DNA of 64,000 bases, from the NCBI RefSeq assembly GCF_011516835.1, contig NZ_WOTB01000005.1, forward strand, positions 124,001 through 188,000. The letters are read 5' to 3'. Below, in pieces: positions 7,949-17,047 of the stretch (position 1 is the first letter of the stretch; the number at the start of each line of letters is the position of its first letter). This DNA comes from Acetobacter musti. GTDB taxonomy: Bacteria; Pseudomonadota; Alphaproteobacteria; Acetobacterales; Acetobacteraceae. The position numbers and the translations under genes were made by a program. The notes beneath the pieces were generated by a model. It was not told the origin of the DNA. It saw nothing but the letters and a program-made list of their open reading frames with translations, and made no database searches.

Positions 7949-9256
7949 TCATGCTGCCGGTTTCGTATCCATCATCGGAGACGCAACCGGAGCTTTTCCG
8001 GGCTTCGCTCTGAGCAGAAGCTGGATAACGCACCATGCCAGCACATAGGCACTGCTGCAGACGATGAACAGAAGATAATACCCTGTCGTGATGCTGTTGA
8101 TATGGCGGTAATGATCCAGAACGATACCGATTCCGACCGGAAACAGGATGCCACCAATGGAGCCAGCCATTCCGCCAATCCCCTGGACGGAGGCGATCAT
8201 CTCCTTTGGGAAATAGTCGGCCGGGATCGAGTAGATATTCGCGGACCAGCCCTGATGCGCGCCGGCGGCCACGCTGAGCAGCGCGACCATCAGCCACATC
8301 GAGTTCACCTGTGCGGAGACTGAAAGAGGCACGACCAGGAGCGCCATGATCAGCATGGTCAGCCGCCGGGCCGATGCGACTTTCCATCCATGTCCGATCA
8401 GAAAAGACGAGGCCCAGCCACCGCCGACGCTGCCAATGGAGGTCGAGCAGTAAACAACCATCAGCGGAAAACCGAGATGCTGCAGGTCGAGATGGTAACG
8501 GTCGGCGAAATAGGAGGGCAGCCAGAAGAGGATGAAGAACCAGATCGGATCGGTCATGAACTTTCCGATCGCGAAAGCCCAGGTCTCTTTCATTTTCAGC
8601 AGGTCGATCCAGCGGCCTTTAAATTCCGGCACGTCGTTCTCCGCCGGGCTCTGTCGGATATACCGCAACTCATCTGCCTGGAGGGCGGGCGTGTCTTCGG
8701 GCAGGCGGTAGATGCGCAGCCAGATCGCCAGCCAGATGAAGCCGGACAGGCCGGTGATGATGAACGCGGCCTGCCAGCCCCACATGACGGCGAGCCACGG
8801 CACCGTCGCAGGGGCCATGATCGCGCCGATGCTGGTTCCGGCGGTGACGACGCCAATGGCGAGCGAGCGCTCTTTTGCCGGGAACCATTCCGAGACGGCT
8901 TTCAGGGCGGACGGGAAGTTTCCGGATTCCCCGAAGCCGAGCAGTCCCCGGACGATACCGAAACTGACCGTTCCGCCGACGATGGCATGGCCGATGGAGG
9001 CGAGGCTCCAGCTCATCATGCAGAACGCATAGCCAAGACGTGTGCCGATTTTATCGATCACTTTCCCGCAGGAAAGAAAGCCTGCCGCGTAACAGGCCTG
9101 GAAAATGATCACCAGATAACTGTAATCCCTTTCAGACCAGCCAAATTTCTGCTCGAGCAGCGGCTTGAGCAGGCTGAGAACCTGCCGGTCAACGTAATTG
9201 ATCGTGGTGGCGGCAAAGAGCAGACCGCATATCATCCAGCGATATTTTCCGTTCAT
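7949..9256 (-). CDS. MFS transporter, ExuT-like (anion:cation symporter family)
   Basis: An inner-membrane symporter of 435 residues with 12 predicted helices. Helix 1 carries TTINYVDRQVLS, typical of the ExuT/GudP hexuronate-glucarate branch. It also shows RGLLGFGESGNFPSALKAV and SEWFPAKERSLAIG, the conserved loop signatures of that branch. I place the start at 9256, where GGAGGG sits 4-5 bases before the ATG. A longer version from 9325 adds 23 residues without a ribosome site. It is last in the OprB-MFS-MFS run, so it probably imports a sugar acid or other carboxylate used by the neighbouring oxidative pathway. Confidence 0.87.
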   Translation of the reverse strand: MNGKYRWMICGLLFAATTINYVDRQVLSLLKPLLEQKFGWSERDYSYLVIIFQACYAAGFLSCGKVIDKIGTRLGYAFCMMSWSLASIGHAIVGGTVSFGIVRGLLGFGESGNFPSALKAVSEWFPAKERSLAIGVVTAGTSIGAIMAPATVPWLAVMWGWQAAFIITGLSGFIWLAIWLRIYRLPEDTPALQADELRYIRQSPAENDVPEFKGRWIDLLKMKETWAFAIGKFMTDPIWFFILFWLPSYFADRYHLDLQHLGFPLMVVYCSTSIGSVGGGWASSFLIGHGWKVASARRLTMLIMALLVVPLSVSAQVNSMWLMVALLSVAAGAHQGWSANIYSIPADYFPKEMIASVQGIGGMAGSIGGILFPVGIGIVLDHYRHINSITTGYYLLFIVCSSAYVLAWCVIQLLLRAKPGKAPVASPMMDTKPAA

Positions 9257-9386
9257 AACGCCCTCCGGTTTTTCTTTTTGCGGGCACAGCGGCACCCGTT
9301 TTTCTGGGGACAGAACTTTTTTCAATCTCGCACCAGAGTGGCGACTGACGCAATATCCTGTGTCCGGTTAACAGATTTACGCAATC

Positions 9387-10619
9387 TTATATCGTCGAAC
9401 GTTCCGCTGTCCTGACTGTTTCACCGCCCCGAGCCATCAGCGAAATAAAAATCGCGAGACTGATGCCCACGGTTACGGCAAGGACGGTGCTGTAAGACCA
9501 GCCTTCATGCGTGGCGAGCCAGGCCTGTACCGTCGCGTTGGCGGAGGTGAGCAGGAAGCCGATCTGATAGACGAAGCCCGAGAATGTGCTGCGGATCGCG
9601 GCCGGCGCCAGTTCGTTGAGATAGGCAGGCATGACGCCATAGACGCACATGACGAGAAACTGCATGGCCACGGCTGAAAGCATTGTTGCCGGCAGGTCCG
9701 CAGCCATGGCCCAGAAAGGCAGAACCGCAAAGATGGCGCATGCGGCGAAGACGATCGCGCGACGGCGGCCATAACGCTGTGACAGCGCGCCGCCGCAGAG
9801 ACAGCCGGCGACGGCGGCGATATTGTAGGCCACAGCGACCAGGGCGACGGCATGCACGGTCAGGCCGCGTTCCGTTCGCAGCATGGTCGGGTAGAGATCC
9901 TGAGTCGCGTGGCTGAAGGTTGCGCCCGCGCTCATGAACAGAACGGCAAAGCCCAGGAGAGTCCACTGGCCTGTCATGTTCTGCCGGAAAGAGATGGTTC
10001 CCGTGCGGTCCTTCCGGCTGGCGGTCTGATAAACCGGCAGCGTGATGCGCAGGATGACGACACAGAGCGCCACGCCCATACTGACCAGATACATGCCGCG
10101 CCAGCCTGCAGTTTCGTAAATCAGCCCATACAGAACGGCGGCCAGAAGGTAGCCGGCGGGATAGCCGGACTGGAGGAGTCCGGAAACGAGGCCTCTTTTT
10201 CCCGGCGGGATGCTTTCCATTGCGTAGGACGTGCAGACGCCCCATTCTCCGCCCATCACCAGTCCGAACAGCGCCCGGAACAGGAGAAAAACGGACAGGG
10301 AGGGGGCGAGGCAGACACCGGCTTCACAAAGCACGAAGGCGATCATGTTGCCGGCGAGCACACGTTTTCGCCCGAAATTATCGGCCAGCCAGCCGACGCT
10401 CAGCGCGCCGAAAATCCGGGTGGCGAGCGGCAGGGACATGGCCCAGGTCATGGTTGTGAGATCGGTGGAGAAATCGTGCGCGATGCCGCTGAGCGCGAAA
10501 GCGGTAATGAAGAAATCGAATGCGTCCATCGTCCAGCCGCCGAAGCAGGCTGCGACGATGTGAACCTGCTGACGTCCTGAGATCATTCCGTTTCTCTTTT
10601 CACCCGGTGAATCTGGCAT
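9387..10619 (-). CDS. MFS transporter (JEN1/NanT-like carboxylate or sugar-acid symporter)
   Basis: Twelve-helix transporter of 410 residues with helix-1 sequence FGGWTMDAFDFFITAFALSG, typical of the sialate:H+ / lactate permease group. The MFS loop motif is GWLADNFGRKRVLAG, and RALFGLVMGGEWGV is the conserved helix-4 stretch. The first codon is 3 bases past the stop of the OprB gene. An internal ATG at 10586 (MISGRQQVH) has a better GAAAAGAG site and may be the true start. It is cotranscribed with the porin, which would let the substrate cross the outer membrane first. The substrate is unproven. Confidence 0.86.
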   Translation of the reverse strand: MPDSPGEKRNGMISGRQQVHIVAACFGGWTMDAFDFFITAFALSGIAHDFSTDLTTMTWAMSLPLATRIFGALSVGWLADNFGRKRVLAGNMIAFVLCEAGVCLAPSLSVFLLFRALFGLVMGGEWGVCTSYAMESIPPGKRGLVSGLLQSGYPAGYLLAAVLYGLIYETAGWRGMYLVSMGVALCVVILRITLPVYQTASRKDRTGTISFRQNMTGQWTLLGFAVLFMSAGATFSHATQDLYPTMLRTERGLTVHAVALVAVAYNIAAVAGCLCGGALSQRYGRRRAIVFAACAIFAVLPFWAMAADLPATMLSAVAMQFLVMCVYGVMPAYLNELAPAAIRSTFSGFVYQIGFLLTSANATVQAWLATHEGWSYSTVLAVTVGISLAIFISLMARGGETVRTAERSTI

Positions 10620-10622
10620 GAT

Positions 10623-12146
10623 TCAGAACTGAGAGGTCAGGCGGAAGCCGGCCAGCAGGGCATCCGGATAAACGTGGTTTCCGTCGGGATGAATGATGTA
10701 TTGCAGATCAGGAAACAGCTTGATTCCACGGCTGATGAAGGCCGTATAGGTCAGTTCGAGGACCTGGAAATTCGTCTGTGGGGCCGCCACGCCATTGAGG
10801 AGCGGCAATCCCAGATCGGCCTGCATCTCCTGCTCACGCGTGATTTTGTGATTGACGGTTTGTCTTGTCCAGAAAAACGAAATGGCGTCCGTGATTCTGG
10901 CCGGGAACATACCCTGTGAGATAATGCCGAGTGTATACTGGCTCTGATTGGGCAATGATGCGCCCATGTTGAAGCCAGCGAGGCCGAAAAGAATGAGGCC
11001 CTGGTTCGCGGCGGGACCGAAGCGGTAAACCATCTGATCCGCGCCGACATACCACGCGCCGCGCTGCCTTTCGGTTTTTCCGGGCAGGTGCGAAACCAGT
11101 TTCGGGCGACCGTCGATGGAGGTGAACGGATCGGGATGATCGGAGGTATCGACATAACCGCCGAGCTTGTAGTGGCCGGTCAGTTTATTCCGTCCGAGGG
11201 AGGGTTCCCATCCGATTTCCATCGGGATGACAAATCCCTGCTGCACGAACGAGAAATTGAATCCGGCGCGGCCGCCTTCCGTTGGCGACACTTCGTACAG
11301 ACCGGCCTGAGCGTAAAGATGGTAGCCCGGATTGACGCGTGCCATGATCCCCCATTGCGAGAACGGCCAGGAACGCCATTTGGAAGAATTGGACAATCCT
11401 GACGGATGGGCGCAGGTGATCATGTTCATTGCGTAACAGCCAAGATAGGACGTGCCGAATTTCATATTCGCGGGCATTCGTCCGAAATCGATGACGAGCT
11501 TTTTGTTCAGCAGCGATTCCTCGAAATACATGTAGACGAGCTTGTAGAGCACGTTGCCGCCCGCGCCGTAATCTTCCTGTGGCTGGATCAGGGATGTGAC
11601 GCCCATATAGTCGGTCGCGACATTGCGACCGGCGCGCTGGACACCCAGCATATGGAATGACAGTCCTTTCCAGTGAAGCATTTTTTCGAAATCGATATCG
11701 CCTCCCATGACCACCTGATGGGTGTAGTCGAAGCCTTTTCTGCGGCCGCCCGCGACGTCACCGAGGCTTTCGATCAGGTATGTCAGGGTAAAGGCGAAGC
11801 CGTAATCCTCCATTTTCGTCCTCAGGCCACCGATGGTGCCGAGAATACGGTCGTCTTTTGGAACCACGCGCACTTCCGACCATGCCGATCCGAGGGCGCT
11901 TGCGGCCATGCCGGTCCGCTCCCGCTGCTGGGAGGAGGCGGCGGCGTTATCGGCTTCCATGAAACGGACGATGCTGCCATCGTCCCAGAAATTTCGCCTG
12001 GGTTTTTCTTTTACTGCCGATTTCTCTGCGGCCGGTTTAGCGGAAGATGGCGTCTGATCCTGTGCTGAAGCAGTCTGCATCCATATGGTAAAAAGGAAAA
12101 TGACGGGAATACACCCCATCATTCTCCGCAGGGAGATGTTTTTCAT
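10623..12146 (-). CDS. Carbohydrate porin, OprB family
   Basis: An outer-membrane beta-barrel of about 507 residues. The ATG at 12146 gives a classical signal peptide (basic MKNISLRR, a hydrophobic run, cleavage after ASA before QDQTP). An Ala/Lys/Pro-rich linker follows. The barrel is of the OprB type: LTYLIESLGDVAGG, GLSFHMLGVQRAGRN, VIDFGRMPAN, YLGCYAMNMIT, and a C-terminal Phe (LTSQF). OprB porins admit sugars, polyols and sugar acids, and acetic acid bacteria have many. It leads an operon with two MFS genes. The promoter region carries the repeat shared with the CoA-transferase and aldehyde dehydrogenase operons. Confidence 0.88.
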   Translation of the reverse strand: MKNISLRRMMGCIPVIFLFTIWMQTASAQDQTPSSAKPAAEKSAVKEKPRRNFWDDGSIVRFMEADNAAASSQQRERTGMAASALGSAWSEVRVVPKDDRILGTIGGLRTKMEDYGFAFTLTYLIESLGDVAGGRRKGFDYTHQVVMGGDIDFEKMLHWKGLSFHMLGVQRAGRNVATDYMGVTSLIQPQEDYGAGGNVLYKLVYMYFEESLLNKKLVIDFGRMPANMKFGTSYLGCYAMNMITCAHPSGLSNSSKWRSWPFSQWGIMARVNPGYHLYAQAGLYEVSPTEGGRAGFNFSFVQQGFVIPMEIGWEPSLGRNKLTGHYKLGGYVDTSDHPDPFTSIDGRPKLVSHLPGKTERQRGAWYVGADQMVYRFGPAANQGLILFGLAGFNMGASLPNQSQYTLGIISQGMFPARITDAISFFWTRQTVNHKITREQEMQADLGLPLLNGVAAPQTNFQVLELTYTAFISRGIKLFPDLQYIIHPDGNHVYPDALLAGFRLTSQF

Positions 12147-12559
12147 GGCACACGGCAACCAGAATAATCCGGGGTTTCCGGCTTCCGGACACACGGGTCC
12201 GTCAGCAGGTTACGCCGTTATGTGAATGAAACCGTCGTACACCGAAGTGCTGCGGATACAGCCATCAGGGCGCGCAGACCCTGACGGTCTCAGATCGCAG
12301 CCATCATCTTTTTCTGTTGTCTCTGAGTGTCATCTGGTCATCTTTCTTTTTTTATTAACCAGTGGTGAGAATCTGACCCGTTCGTGAATGTTACCACGCT
12401 TTTTATCAGGCCGATTCTTATTAAGTAACCAGATAGGGCGTTATGGCGCGCGCGTCAATTCCCCGGGCAGATATTCCCGCGATTCTGAAGACTATTTCCG
12501 GCGGAGGTGACTGCTGGTGGCAAACTCACCCACTCCGCCCTGCGGTGCCCGGTCTCCTC
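12147..12559. other. Promoter region of the OprB-MFS-MFS unit
   Basis: 413 bases without a credible gene lie between the OprB start and the end of etfA. The stretch 12330-12425 is AT-richer than its neighbours. It contains TTAACCAGTGGTGA (12355-12368), a weaker relative of the regulon palindrome, and the clear AAGTAACCA half-site at 12423. Confidence 0.6.
12422..12439 (-). promoter_or_regulatory. Putative TetR operator half-site upstream of the OprB operon
   Basis: On the minus strand this reads TGGTTACTTAA, the same 11 bases found at 23186; the 10-mer TGGTTACTTA is also at 19848. The second arm is degenerate (CTA instead of ACCA). It lies about 280 bases upstream of the porin start. Binding by the TetR-type protein at 23346 is inference. 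Confidence 0.5.
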
Positions 12560-13486
12560 TCAGATTTTTTCCGTCAGTTCCGGAAGAATCCTGAAGAGAT
12601 CTCCGACCAGACCGTAATCGGCCACCTGAAAGATTGGCGCATCCTCATCCTTGTTGATGGCAACGATGATGCGGGAATCCTTCATTCCGGCCAGATGCTG
12701 AATCGCGCCGGAGATGCCGACTGCGATGTAGAGATCGGGCGCCACGATCTTGCCGGTCTGCCCGACCTGCCAGTCATTGGGGGCGTATCCGGCGTCGACC
12801 GCCGCACGGCTGGCGCCGACAGCGGCGTCCAGCTTATCGGCGAGCGCGGTGATCTGGTGGAAATTTTCCGCCGATCCCAGACCACGGCCACCAGAGACGA
12901 CGATTTTCGCTGAAGTGAGATCGGGTCTTTCGGAGGTGATGGTTCTGTCCTCGACCCATTCGGACAGGCCCGGATCGGGCGGGACGCTGATGGAGGTGAC
13001 GGGAGCCGGCCCACCGGCGCCGACGGGAGAAAAACCGGCGGTGCGGACGGTGAAGATTTTGATCGGGTCGGCTGAGCGGACAGTCTGAATGGCATTGCCG
13101 GCATAGACGGGTCGCTCGAATGTTTCGGCGTCCTTTATTGCCGTCACGTCGGAGAGGACCATGGCTTCCAGCAGCATGGCGGCTCTCGGCAGCGCATTCC
13201 GCGAAAACGCCGTCGCGCCGGCCGCGATATGTGTGTAATCCCCGGCCAGGCTTCTGATCAGGGCGGCGAGCGGCTCGGCGAGACCGTGCGCGAAGGAAGG
13301 ATCGTCCGCCAGCAGGACTTTCGAGACACCGGCCAGTTTCGCCGCCTCTTCGGCCGCGCCGGCGCTGTTGCCGCCTGTCACCAGGACGTCTGCGTCTCCC
13401 AGCGGCGCGACGGCGGACAGGGTGCGGGCGAGAAGATCGGTAAGGAGATGGCCGTCATGCGCTTCGGCCAGAACCAGAACGGACAT
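12560..13486 (-). CDS. etfA: Electron transfer flavoprotein subunit alpha
   Basis: The FAD-binding subunit of ETF, 308 residues. It carries electrons from acyl-CoA dehydrogenase to ETF:quinone oxidoreductase. The C-terminal FAD domain is intact: VVSGGRGLGSAENF, GASRAAVDAGY, QVGQTGKIVAPDLYIAVGIS and the terminal INKDEDAPIFQVADYGLVGD. The N-terminal domain packs against EtfB. The start overlaps the etfB stop by one base, as in most alphaproteobacteria. Its place at the end of a run that also encodes an acyl-CoA dehydrogenase suggests a pathway-dedicated ETF rather than the only ETF of the cell. A second copy elsewhere would support that. Confidence 0.93.
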   Translation of the reverse strand: MSVLVLAEAHDGHLLTDLLARTLSAVAPLGDADVLVTGGNSAGAAEEAAKLAGVSKVLLADDPSFAHGLAEPLAALIRSLAGDYTHIAAGATAFSRNALPRAAMLLEAMVLSDVTAIKDAETFERPVYAGNAIQTVRSADPIKIFTVRTAGFSPVGAGGPAPVTSISVPPDPGLSEWVEDRTITSERPDLTSAKIVVSGGRGLGSAENFHQITALADKLDAAVGASRAAVDAGYAPNDWQVGQTGKIVAPDLYIAVGISGAIQHLAGMKDSRIIVAINKDEDAPIFQVADYGLVGDLFRILPELTEKI

Positions 13487-14247
13487 CAGATGACTCCTGC
13501 TTCATTTTTCAGTTTCGACAACAGCTCATCGACGGACTGTATCTTCACGCCTGCCTGACGCTGACGGGGTTCGGTGGCGCTGACGACCGTGAGATGCGGG
13601 CGCGTGTCGACGCCGAGATCCGCCAGCGCCAGTTCCTCCAGCGGCTTTTTCTTTGCCTTCATGATCGCGGGAAGAGCCACATAGCGCGGCTCGTTCAGAC
13701 GCAGGTCGGTTGTGACGACGGCCGGCAGCTTCAGGCGGATCGTCTGAAGGCCGCCGTCGATTTCCCGTGTGACCAGCGCGCTGCCTTCATCAATTCTGAC
13801 GGCGGAGGCGAATGTGCCCTGCCCCCAGCCGAGCAGGGCGGCGAGCATCTGACCGGTGGCGTTCATATCGTTGTCGATCGCCTGTTTGCCTGCGATCACC
13901 AGTTCCGGCTTTTCCGTCGCCACGACTTTCGCGAGGATGCGGGCAACGGAGAGCGGCTCCAGATCCTGACTGACATCATCGCCGGATTTAACGAGAATGG
14001 CGCGATCGGCGCCCATGGCAAGCGCTGTCCTCAGCGTGTCCTTTGCCTGTGGCACGCCGATAGAGACGGCGACGATCTCGGTGGCGATGCCCTTTTCCCT
14101 GAGGCGCACCGCTTCTTCGAGGGCGATTTCGTCGAACGGGTTCATCGACATTTTGACGTGGTTCAGGTCCACGCCGGAGCCGTCGGGCCGGACCCGGACG
14201 CGCACGTTGTAATCGACGACACGTTTGACCGGAACGAGAATTTTCAT
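13486..14247 (-). CDS. etfB: Electron transfer flavoprotein subunit beta
   Basis: The AMP-binding subunit of ETF, 253 residues. It begins [19 protein letters not shown] and has the family hallmarks [17 protein letters not shown] and [21 protein letters not shown], which form the AMP site. The C-terminal arm contains the conserved [17 protein letters not shown] recognition loop with the Leu that contacts acyl-CoA dehydrogenases. GGAGA lies just upstream of the ATG. It follows the TIM-barrel gene by 15 bases and overlaps etfA. Confidence 0.93.
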   Translation of the reverse strand: MKILVPVKRVVDYNVRVRVRPDGSGVDLNHVKMSMNPFDEIALEEAVRLREKGIATEIVAVSIGVPQAKDTLRTALAMGADRAILVKSGDDVSQDLEPLSVARILAKVVATEKPELVIAGKQAIDNDMNATGQMLAALLGWGQGTFASAVRIDEGSALVTREIDGGLQTIRLKLPAVVTTDLRLNEPRYVALPAIMKAKKKPLEELALADLGVDTRPHLTVVSATEPRQRQAGVKIQSVDELLSKLKNEAGVI

Positions 14248-14262
14248 AAGGCTCTCCGTTTT

Positions 14263-15120
14263 TCAGCAGACGGTGCGAAAGCGTTCTGTCATGACATCCA
14301 GCACTTCGGCCGGGTCGCGTTTCCACCAGTTGTTCGCAGAGAAAATTTCAACCTCGCAGAAGCCGTCATAACCGGCGCCCTCGACGGCCGCGCGGAGGCC
14401 TTTCAGGTCGGCTACGCCGTCTCCCATCATGCCGCGATCCACCAGAAAATCCGTGGTGTGGGCCAGCCAGTCACAGAGATGGAAGCCGAAGATGCGCGGG
14501 CCGGCGCGCCTGAGCTGACGGGGCAGGTCCGTGTCCCACCAGACATGGTAAACATCGATGGCGACACCGAGGATATCGGAACTGAGGGCGTCGCACAGAT
14601 CGAGCGCGTCCCGCGTGGTCGTCAGGCAGGAGCGGTCTCCGCCGTACATCGGGTGCAGCGGCTCCAGGGCCAGTCTGACGCCGCAGGATCGGGCATGATC
14701 CAGCACGGGCGCGAGCCGGTCGGCGACCAGACTGAGACTGCCGGGAATGCCCTTTGTGCCCGGCTGCACGCCGCCGGTGACGATGGTAAGGATATCGCCT
14801 TCCAGCGCGGCGGTCTCGTCGATCGCCCTGTAAAAATCGTCGGTGATTTCGGACGGGTTCTGAAAGCCGAGCGGGCCTGTCAGGAAGGGAGAGCGGCAGA
14901 GGCCGACGACTTTCACGCCGGTCTCACGCGCCCGGCGTCCGATTTCAGCGGCGCGTCCCGCGATTTCCGGCCGCCAGAAGACGATACCGCCGATGCCGCG
15001 TTCGGCGCAGGCGTCGAGCGTGCGCTCCGGGGACCAGCCGGCCCCGGCACCCGGAACATTGTGACCGAGCGTGGCCGTGTTGAGCGCCAGCGCGGAATGA
15101 TCCCGGCTGAAATCGCGCAT
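14263..15120 (-). CDS. Sugar phosphate isomerase/epimerase-like TIM-barrel protein
   Basis: A xylose-isomerase-like (AP_endonuc_2) TIM barrel of 285 residues. Metal-binding candidates are the Glu in RLALEPLHPMY, the Asp/His in VAIDVYHVWWD, the His in GFHLCDW and the Glu in FCEVEIFS. It starts with the ATG that overlaps the DUF993 stop (TGATG), so the two are translationally coupled. Members include hydroxypyruvate isomerase, sugar epimerases and inosose dehydratase-related enzymes. Coupling to DUF993 inside a CoA/ETF operon is unusual and suggests the two proteins act in sequence on a polyhydroxylated intermediate. The reaction is unknown. Confidence 0.85.
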   Translation of the reverse strand: MRDFSRDHSALALNTATLGHNVPGAGAGWSPERTLDACAERGIGGIVFWRPEIAGRAAEIGRRARETGVKVVGLCRSPFLTGPLGFQNPSEITDDFYRAIDETAALEGDILTIVTGGVQPGTKGIPGSLSLVADRLAPVLDHARSCGVRLALEPLHPMYGGDRSCLTTTRDALDLCDALSSDILGVAIDVYHVWWDTDLPRQLRRAGPRIFGFHLCDWLAHTTDFLVDRGMMGDGVADLKGLRAAVEGAGYDGFCEVEIFSANNWWKRDPAEVLDVMTERFRTVC

Positions 15121-16271
15121 CAGTCGGCTCCGTAGAGCGCGAGCAGGGACTGCATGCGACGGACTGCGAGATCGGGTTCCCGCAGCAGGCCGCAGCCATC
15201 CGCAAGACGGAAGATTTCCGTGAAGTATGGCAAAGGCCGCATCGACTGCGCGCCGTTCAGCATGATGAAGTGATTCTGAAATCCGTTGAGCCAGGCGAGG
15301 AAGACGACGCCGGTTTTGTAATACTGCGTCGGGGCCGCGAACATCAGCCGCGCCAGGGGGACGGTGGGATCGAGCAGTTCGTGGAAACCGGCCCTGTCCT
15401 CCTCCCCCAGCCGGCTGACCGCGCTGGCGGCGAGAGGGGCGATCGGGTCGAAGATTCCGAGCAGGGCGTGGCTGTAGCCCTGGTCGTCGCCGGCGATCAG
15501 TTCGGGATAGTTAAAGTCATCGCCGGTGTACATCTTCACGCCTTCGGGCAGGCGGCGGCGCATGACGATTTCCTTCTCCTTGTCGAGGAGGGAGATCTTG
15601 ATGCCATCCACTTTCGCGACGTTCTGGCCGATCATCTCCAGAACAGTTTCCAGCGCCTCGCTGAAATCCCGCGCGCCCCAGTATCCGGCAAGGGCGGGAT
15701 CGAAAGCCTCGCCGAGCCAGTGCAGCACGACGGGCTGGTCACAGGCGCTGAGAACCTTCGCATAGACGCGAAGATAGTCTTCCGGCCCCTTCGCCACCCT
15801 GACCAGGGCGCGGCTGGCCATCAGGATGATGCGTGCGCCGGCTTTCTGGATGGCCTCGACCTGTTCCATATAGGCGGCGATAACATCATCGACGCTGCGG
15901 GCGTCCGCCGGGTCGAGGTGGTCGGTGCCGCAGCCATTGACGACCCTGGCGTGTGGCAGCTCGGCTTTTGTACGGCGGATCAGTTCGAGCGCGCCGGTCC
16001 AGTCCAGGCCCATGCCGCGCTGGGCGGTGTCCATCGCCTCCGCGATGCCCAGTCCGAGACCGGTGAGGTGATGGCGGAAGGCCATCGTGGTTTTCCAGTC
16101 GATCTTCGCCGGGCCGGAGGGCGGCGTGTCGCTGAACGGATCGGCTGTGACATGGGCGGCGGAATAGACGATGCGGGCCGGGTGCGCGGACAGGGGCACA
16201 TGCGGCGCGGTTTTGCCGGTCAGATGATAATCCGTTTTCCGGCCTTCTTTATCGGGAAGTGCTATTTTCAT
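15120..16271 (-). CDS. DUF993 protein, dihydrodipicolinate-synthase-like aldolase fold
   Basis: A 383-residue member of DUF993, distantly related to class I DapA/NAL aldolases. A Schiff-base lysine candidate is K225 in KVDGIKISLLD, the position equivalent to the catalytic Lys of DapA in the sixth strand. Other conserved-looking stretches are RVVNGCGTDHLDP, PVVLHWLGEAFDP and YTGDDFNYPEL. No function is established for the family to my knowledge. The operon context (CoA transferase, acyl-CoA dehydrogenase, SDR, ETF) would fit a retro-aldol cleavage late in a pathway. That is inference. Confidence 0.85.
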   Translation of the reverse strand: MKIALPDKEGRKTDYHLTGKTAPHVPLSAHPARIVYSAAHVTADPFSDTPPSGPAKIDWKTTMAFRHHLTGLGLGIAEAMDTAQRGMGLDWTGALELIRRTKAELPHARVVNGCGTDHLDPADARSVDDVIAAYMEQVEAIQKAGARIILMASRALVRVAKGPEDYLRVYAKVLSACDQPVVLHWLGEAFDPALAGYWGARDFSEALETVLEMIGQNVAKVDGIKISLLDKEKEIVMRRRLPEGVKMYTGDDFNYPELIAGDDQGYSHALLGIFDPIAPLAASAVSRLGEEDRAGFHELLDPTVPLARLMFAAPTQYYKTGVVFLAWLNGFQNHFIMLNGAQSMRPLPYFTEIFRLADGCGLLREPDLAVRRMQSLLALYGAD

Positions 16272-16279
16272 GGCCGTTC

Positions 16280-17047
16280 TCAGAAGCGGGGCACAAGCAT
16301 TCCGGCATCCGCCGAAATGACCTGGCCTGTGGTGTAAGGGAGTTTTCCGGATGCGAGGCTCGCGACGATACGGCCGATCTCCGCCGGTTCACCGACGCGG
16401 GGCAAAAGCGTCAGTCCCTCTTCCGCGCGTTTGCGGTACTGGTCGATGACGGGTGCGGTCATTTTCGTGGCGATGAGGCCTGGCTGCACGTCGTAGACCG
16501 CGATGTTTTCCGGACCGAGACGCACGGCAAGGGTTCTGGAGACCATCGCCGCGGCAGCCTTGGAGGCGCAGTATTCCGAGCGGGCCGTTGCGACGGCGAC
16601 GGCGTTGGAGGATGTGATATTCACAATGGAATGAAACAGGTTTTCCGGACGGTCGCGGGACAGAAGGCGGCGGGCGAAGGCCTGGGAAAGGAAGAACATC
16701 GCCCGTGCATTGACGGAGAAGCAGCGGTCCCAGCTTTCCTCTGTCACATCCAGCAGATCACCGCGTTTCAGGACGCCGACACCGGCATTGTTGACCAGCG
16801 TGGTCAGCGGGCCGAGTTCGGCTTCCACCCGCGCGAGACAGCCGGCCTGTCCCCGGAGGTTCGAGACATCGAACGCGATTCCGATGACCGGGACATCGAA
16901 CGTGGAAAGATGCTTTACCGCATTGCGGAGTTCCTCGTCATCCGTCAGTCCGTTGACCGCCAGCGCGAAGCCCTCTTTCGCGAGGGCCTCGGCGGTCGCG
17001 AGACCGATGCCGCGCGACGCACCGGTGACGAGCGCCGTCTGTCTCAT
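16280..17047 (-). CDS. SDR-family NAD(P)-dependent oxidoreductase
   Basis: A classical short-chain dehydrogenase of 255 residues. The cofactor motif is TGASRGIGLATAEAL, followed by NNAGVG. The catalytic set is Ser in NITSSNAVAV and Tyr/Lys in YCASKAA. It resembles the FabG-like 3-oxoacyl reductases. The start overlaps the acyl-CoA dehydrogenase stop (ATGA), and DUF993 begins 8 bases after its end. It would oxidise a hydroxyl to a ketone (for example 3-hydroxyacyl-CoA to 3-oxoacyl-CoA) after the dehydrogenase step. No enoyl-CoA hydratase is encoded nearby, so hydration must be supplied elsewhere or is not needed. Confidence 0.88.
   Translation of the reverse strand: MRQTALVTGASRGIGLATAEALAKEGFALAVNGLTDDEELRNAVKHLSTFDVPVIGIAFDVSNLRGQAGCLARVEAELGPLTTLVNNAGVGVLKRGDLLDVTEESWDRCFSVNARAMFFLSQAFARRLLSRDRPENLFHSIVNITSSNAVAVATARSEYCASKAAAAMVSRTLAVRLGPENIAVYDVQPGLIATKMTAPVIDQYRKRAEEGLTLLPRVGEPAEIGRIVASLASGKLPYTTGQVISADAGMLVPRF

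Noticed and set aside
13594-15135. 513-codon open frame on the plus strand
   Set aside because: It lies opposite etfB and the TIM-barrel gene, has no recognisable motif or ribosome site, and reflects the GC-rich third positions of the true genes.
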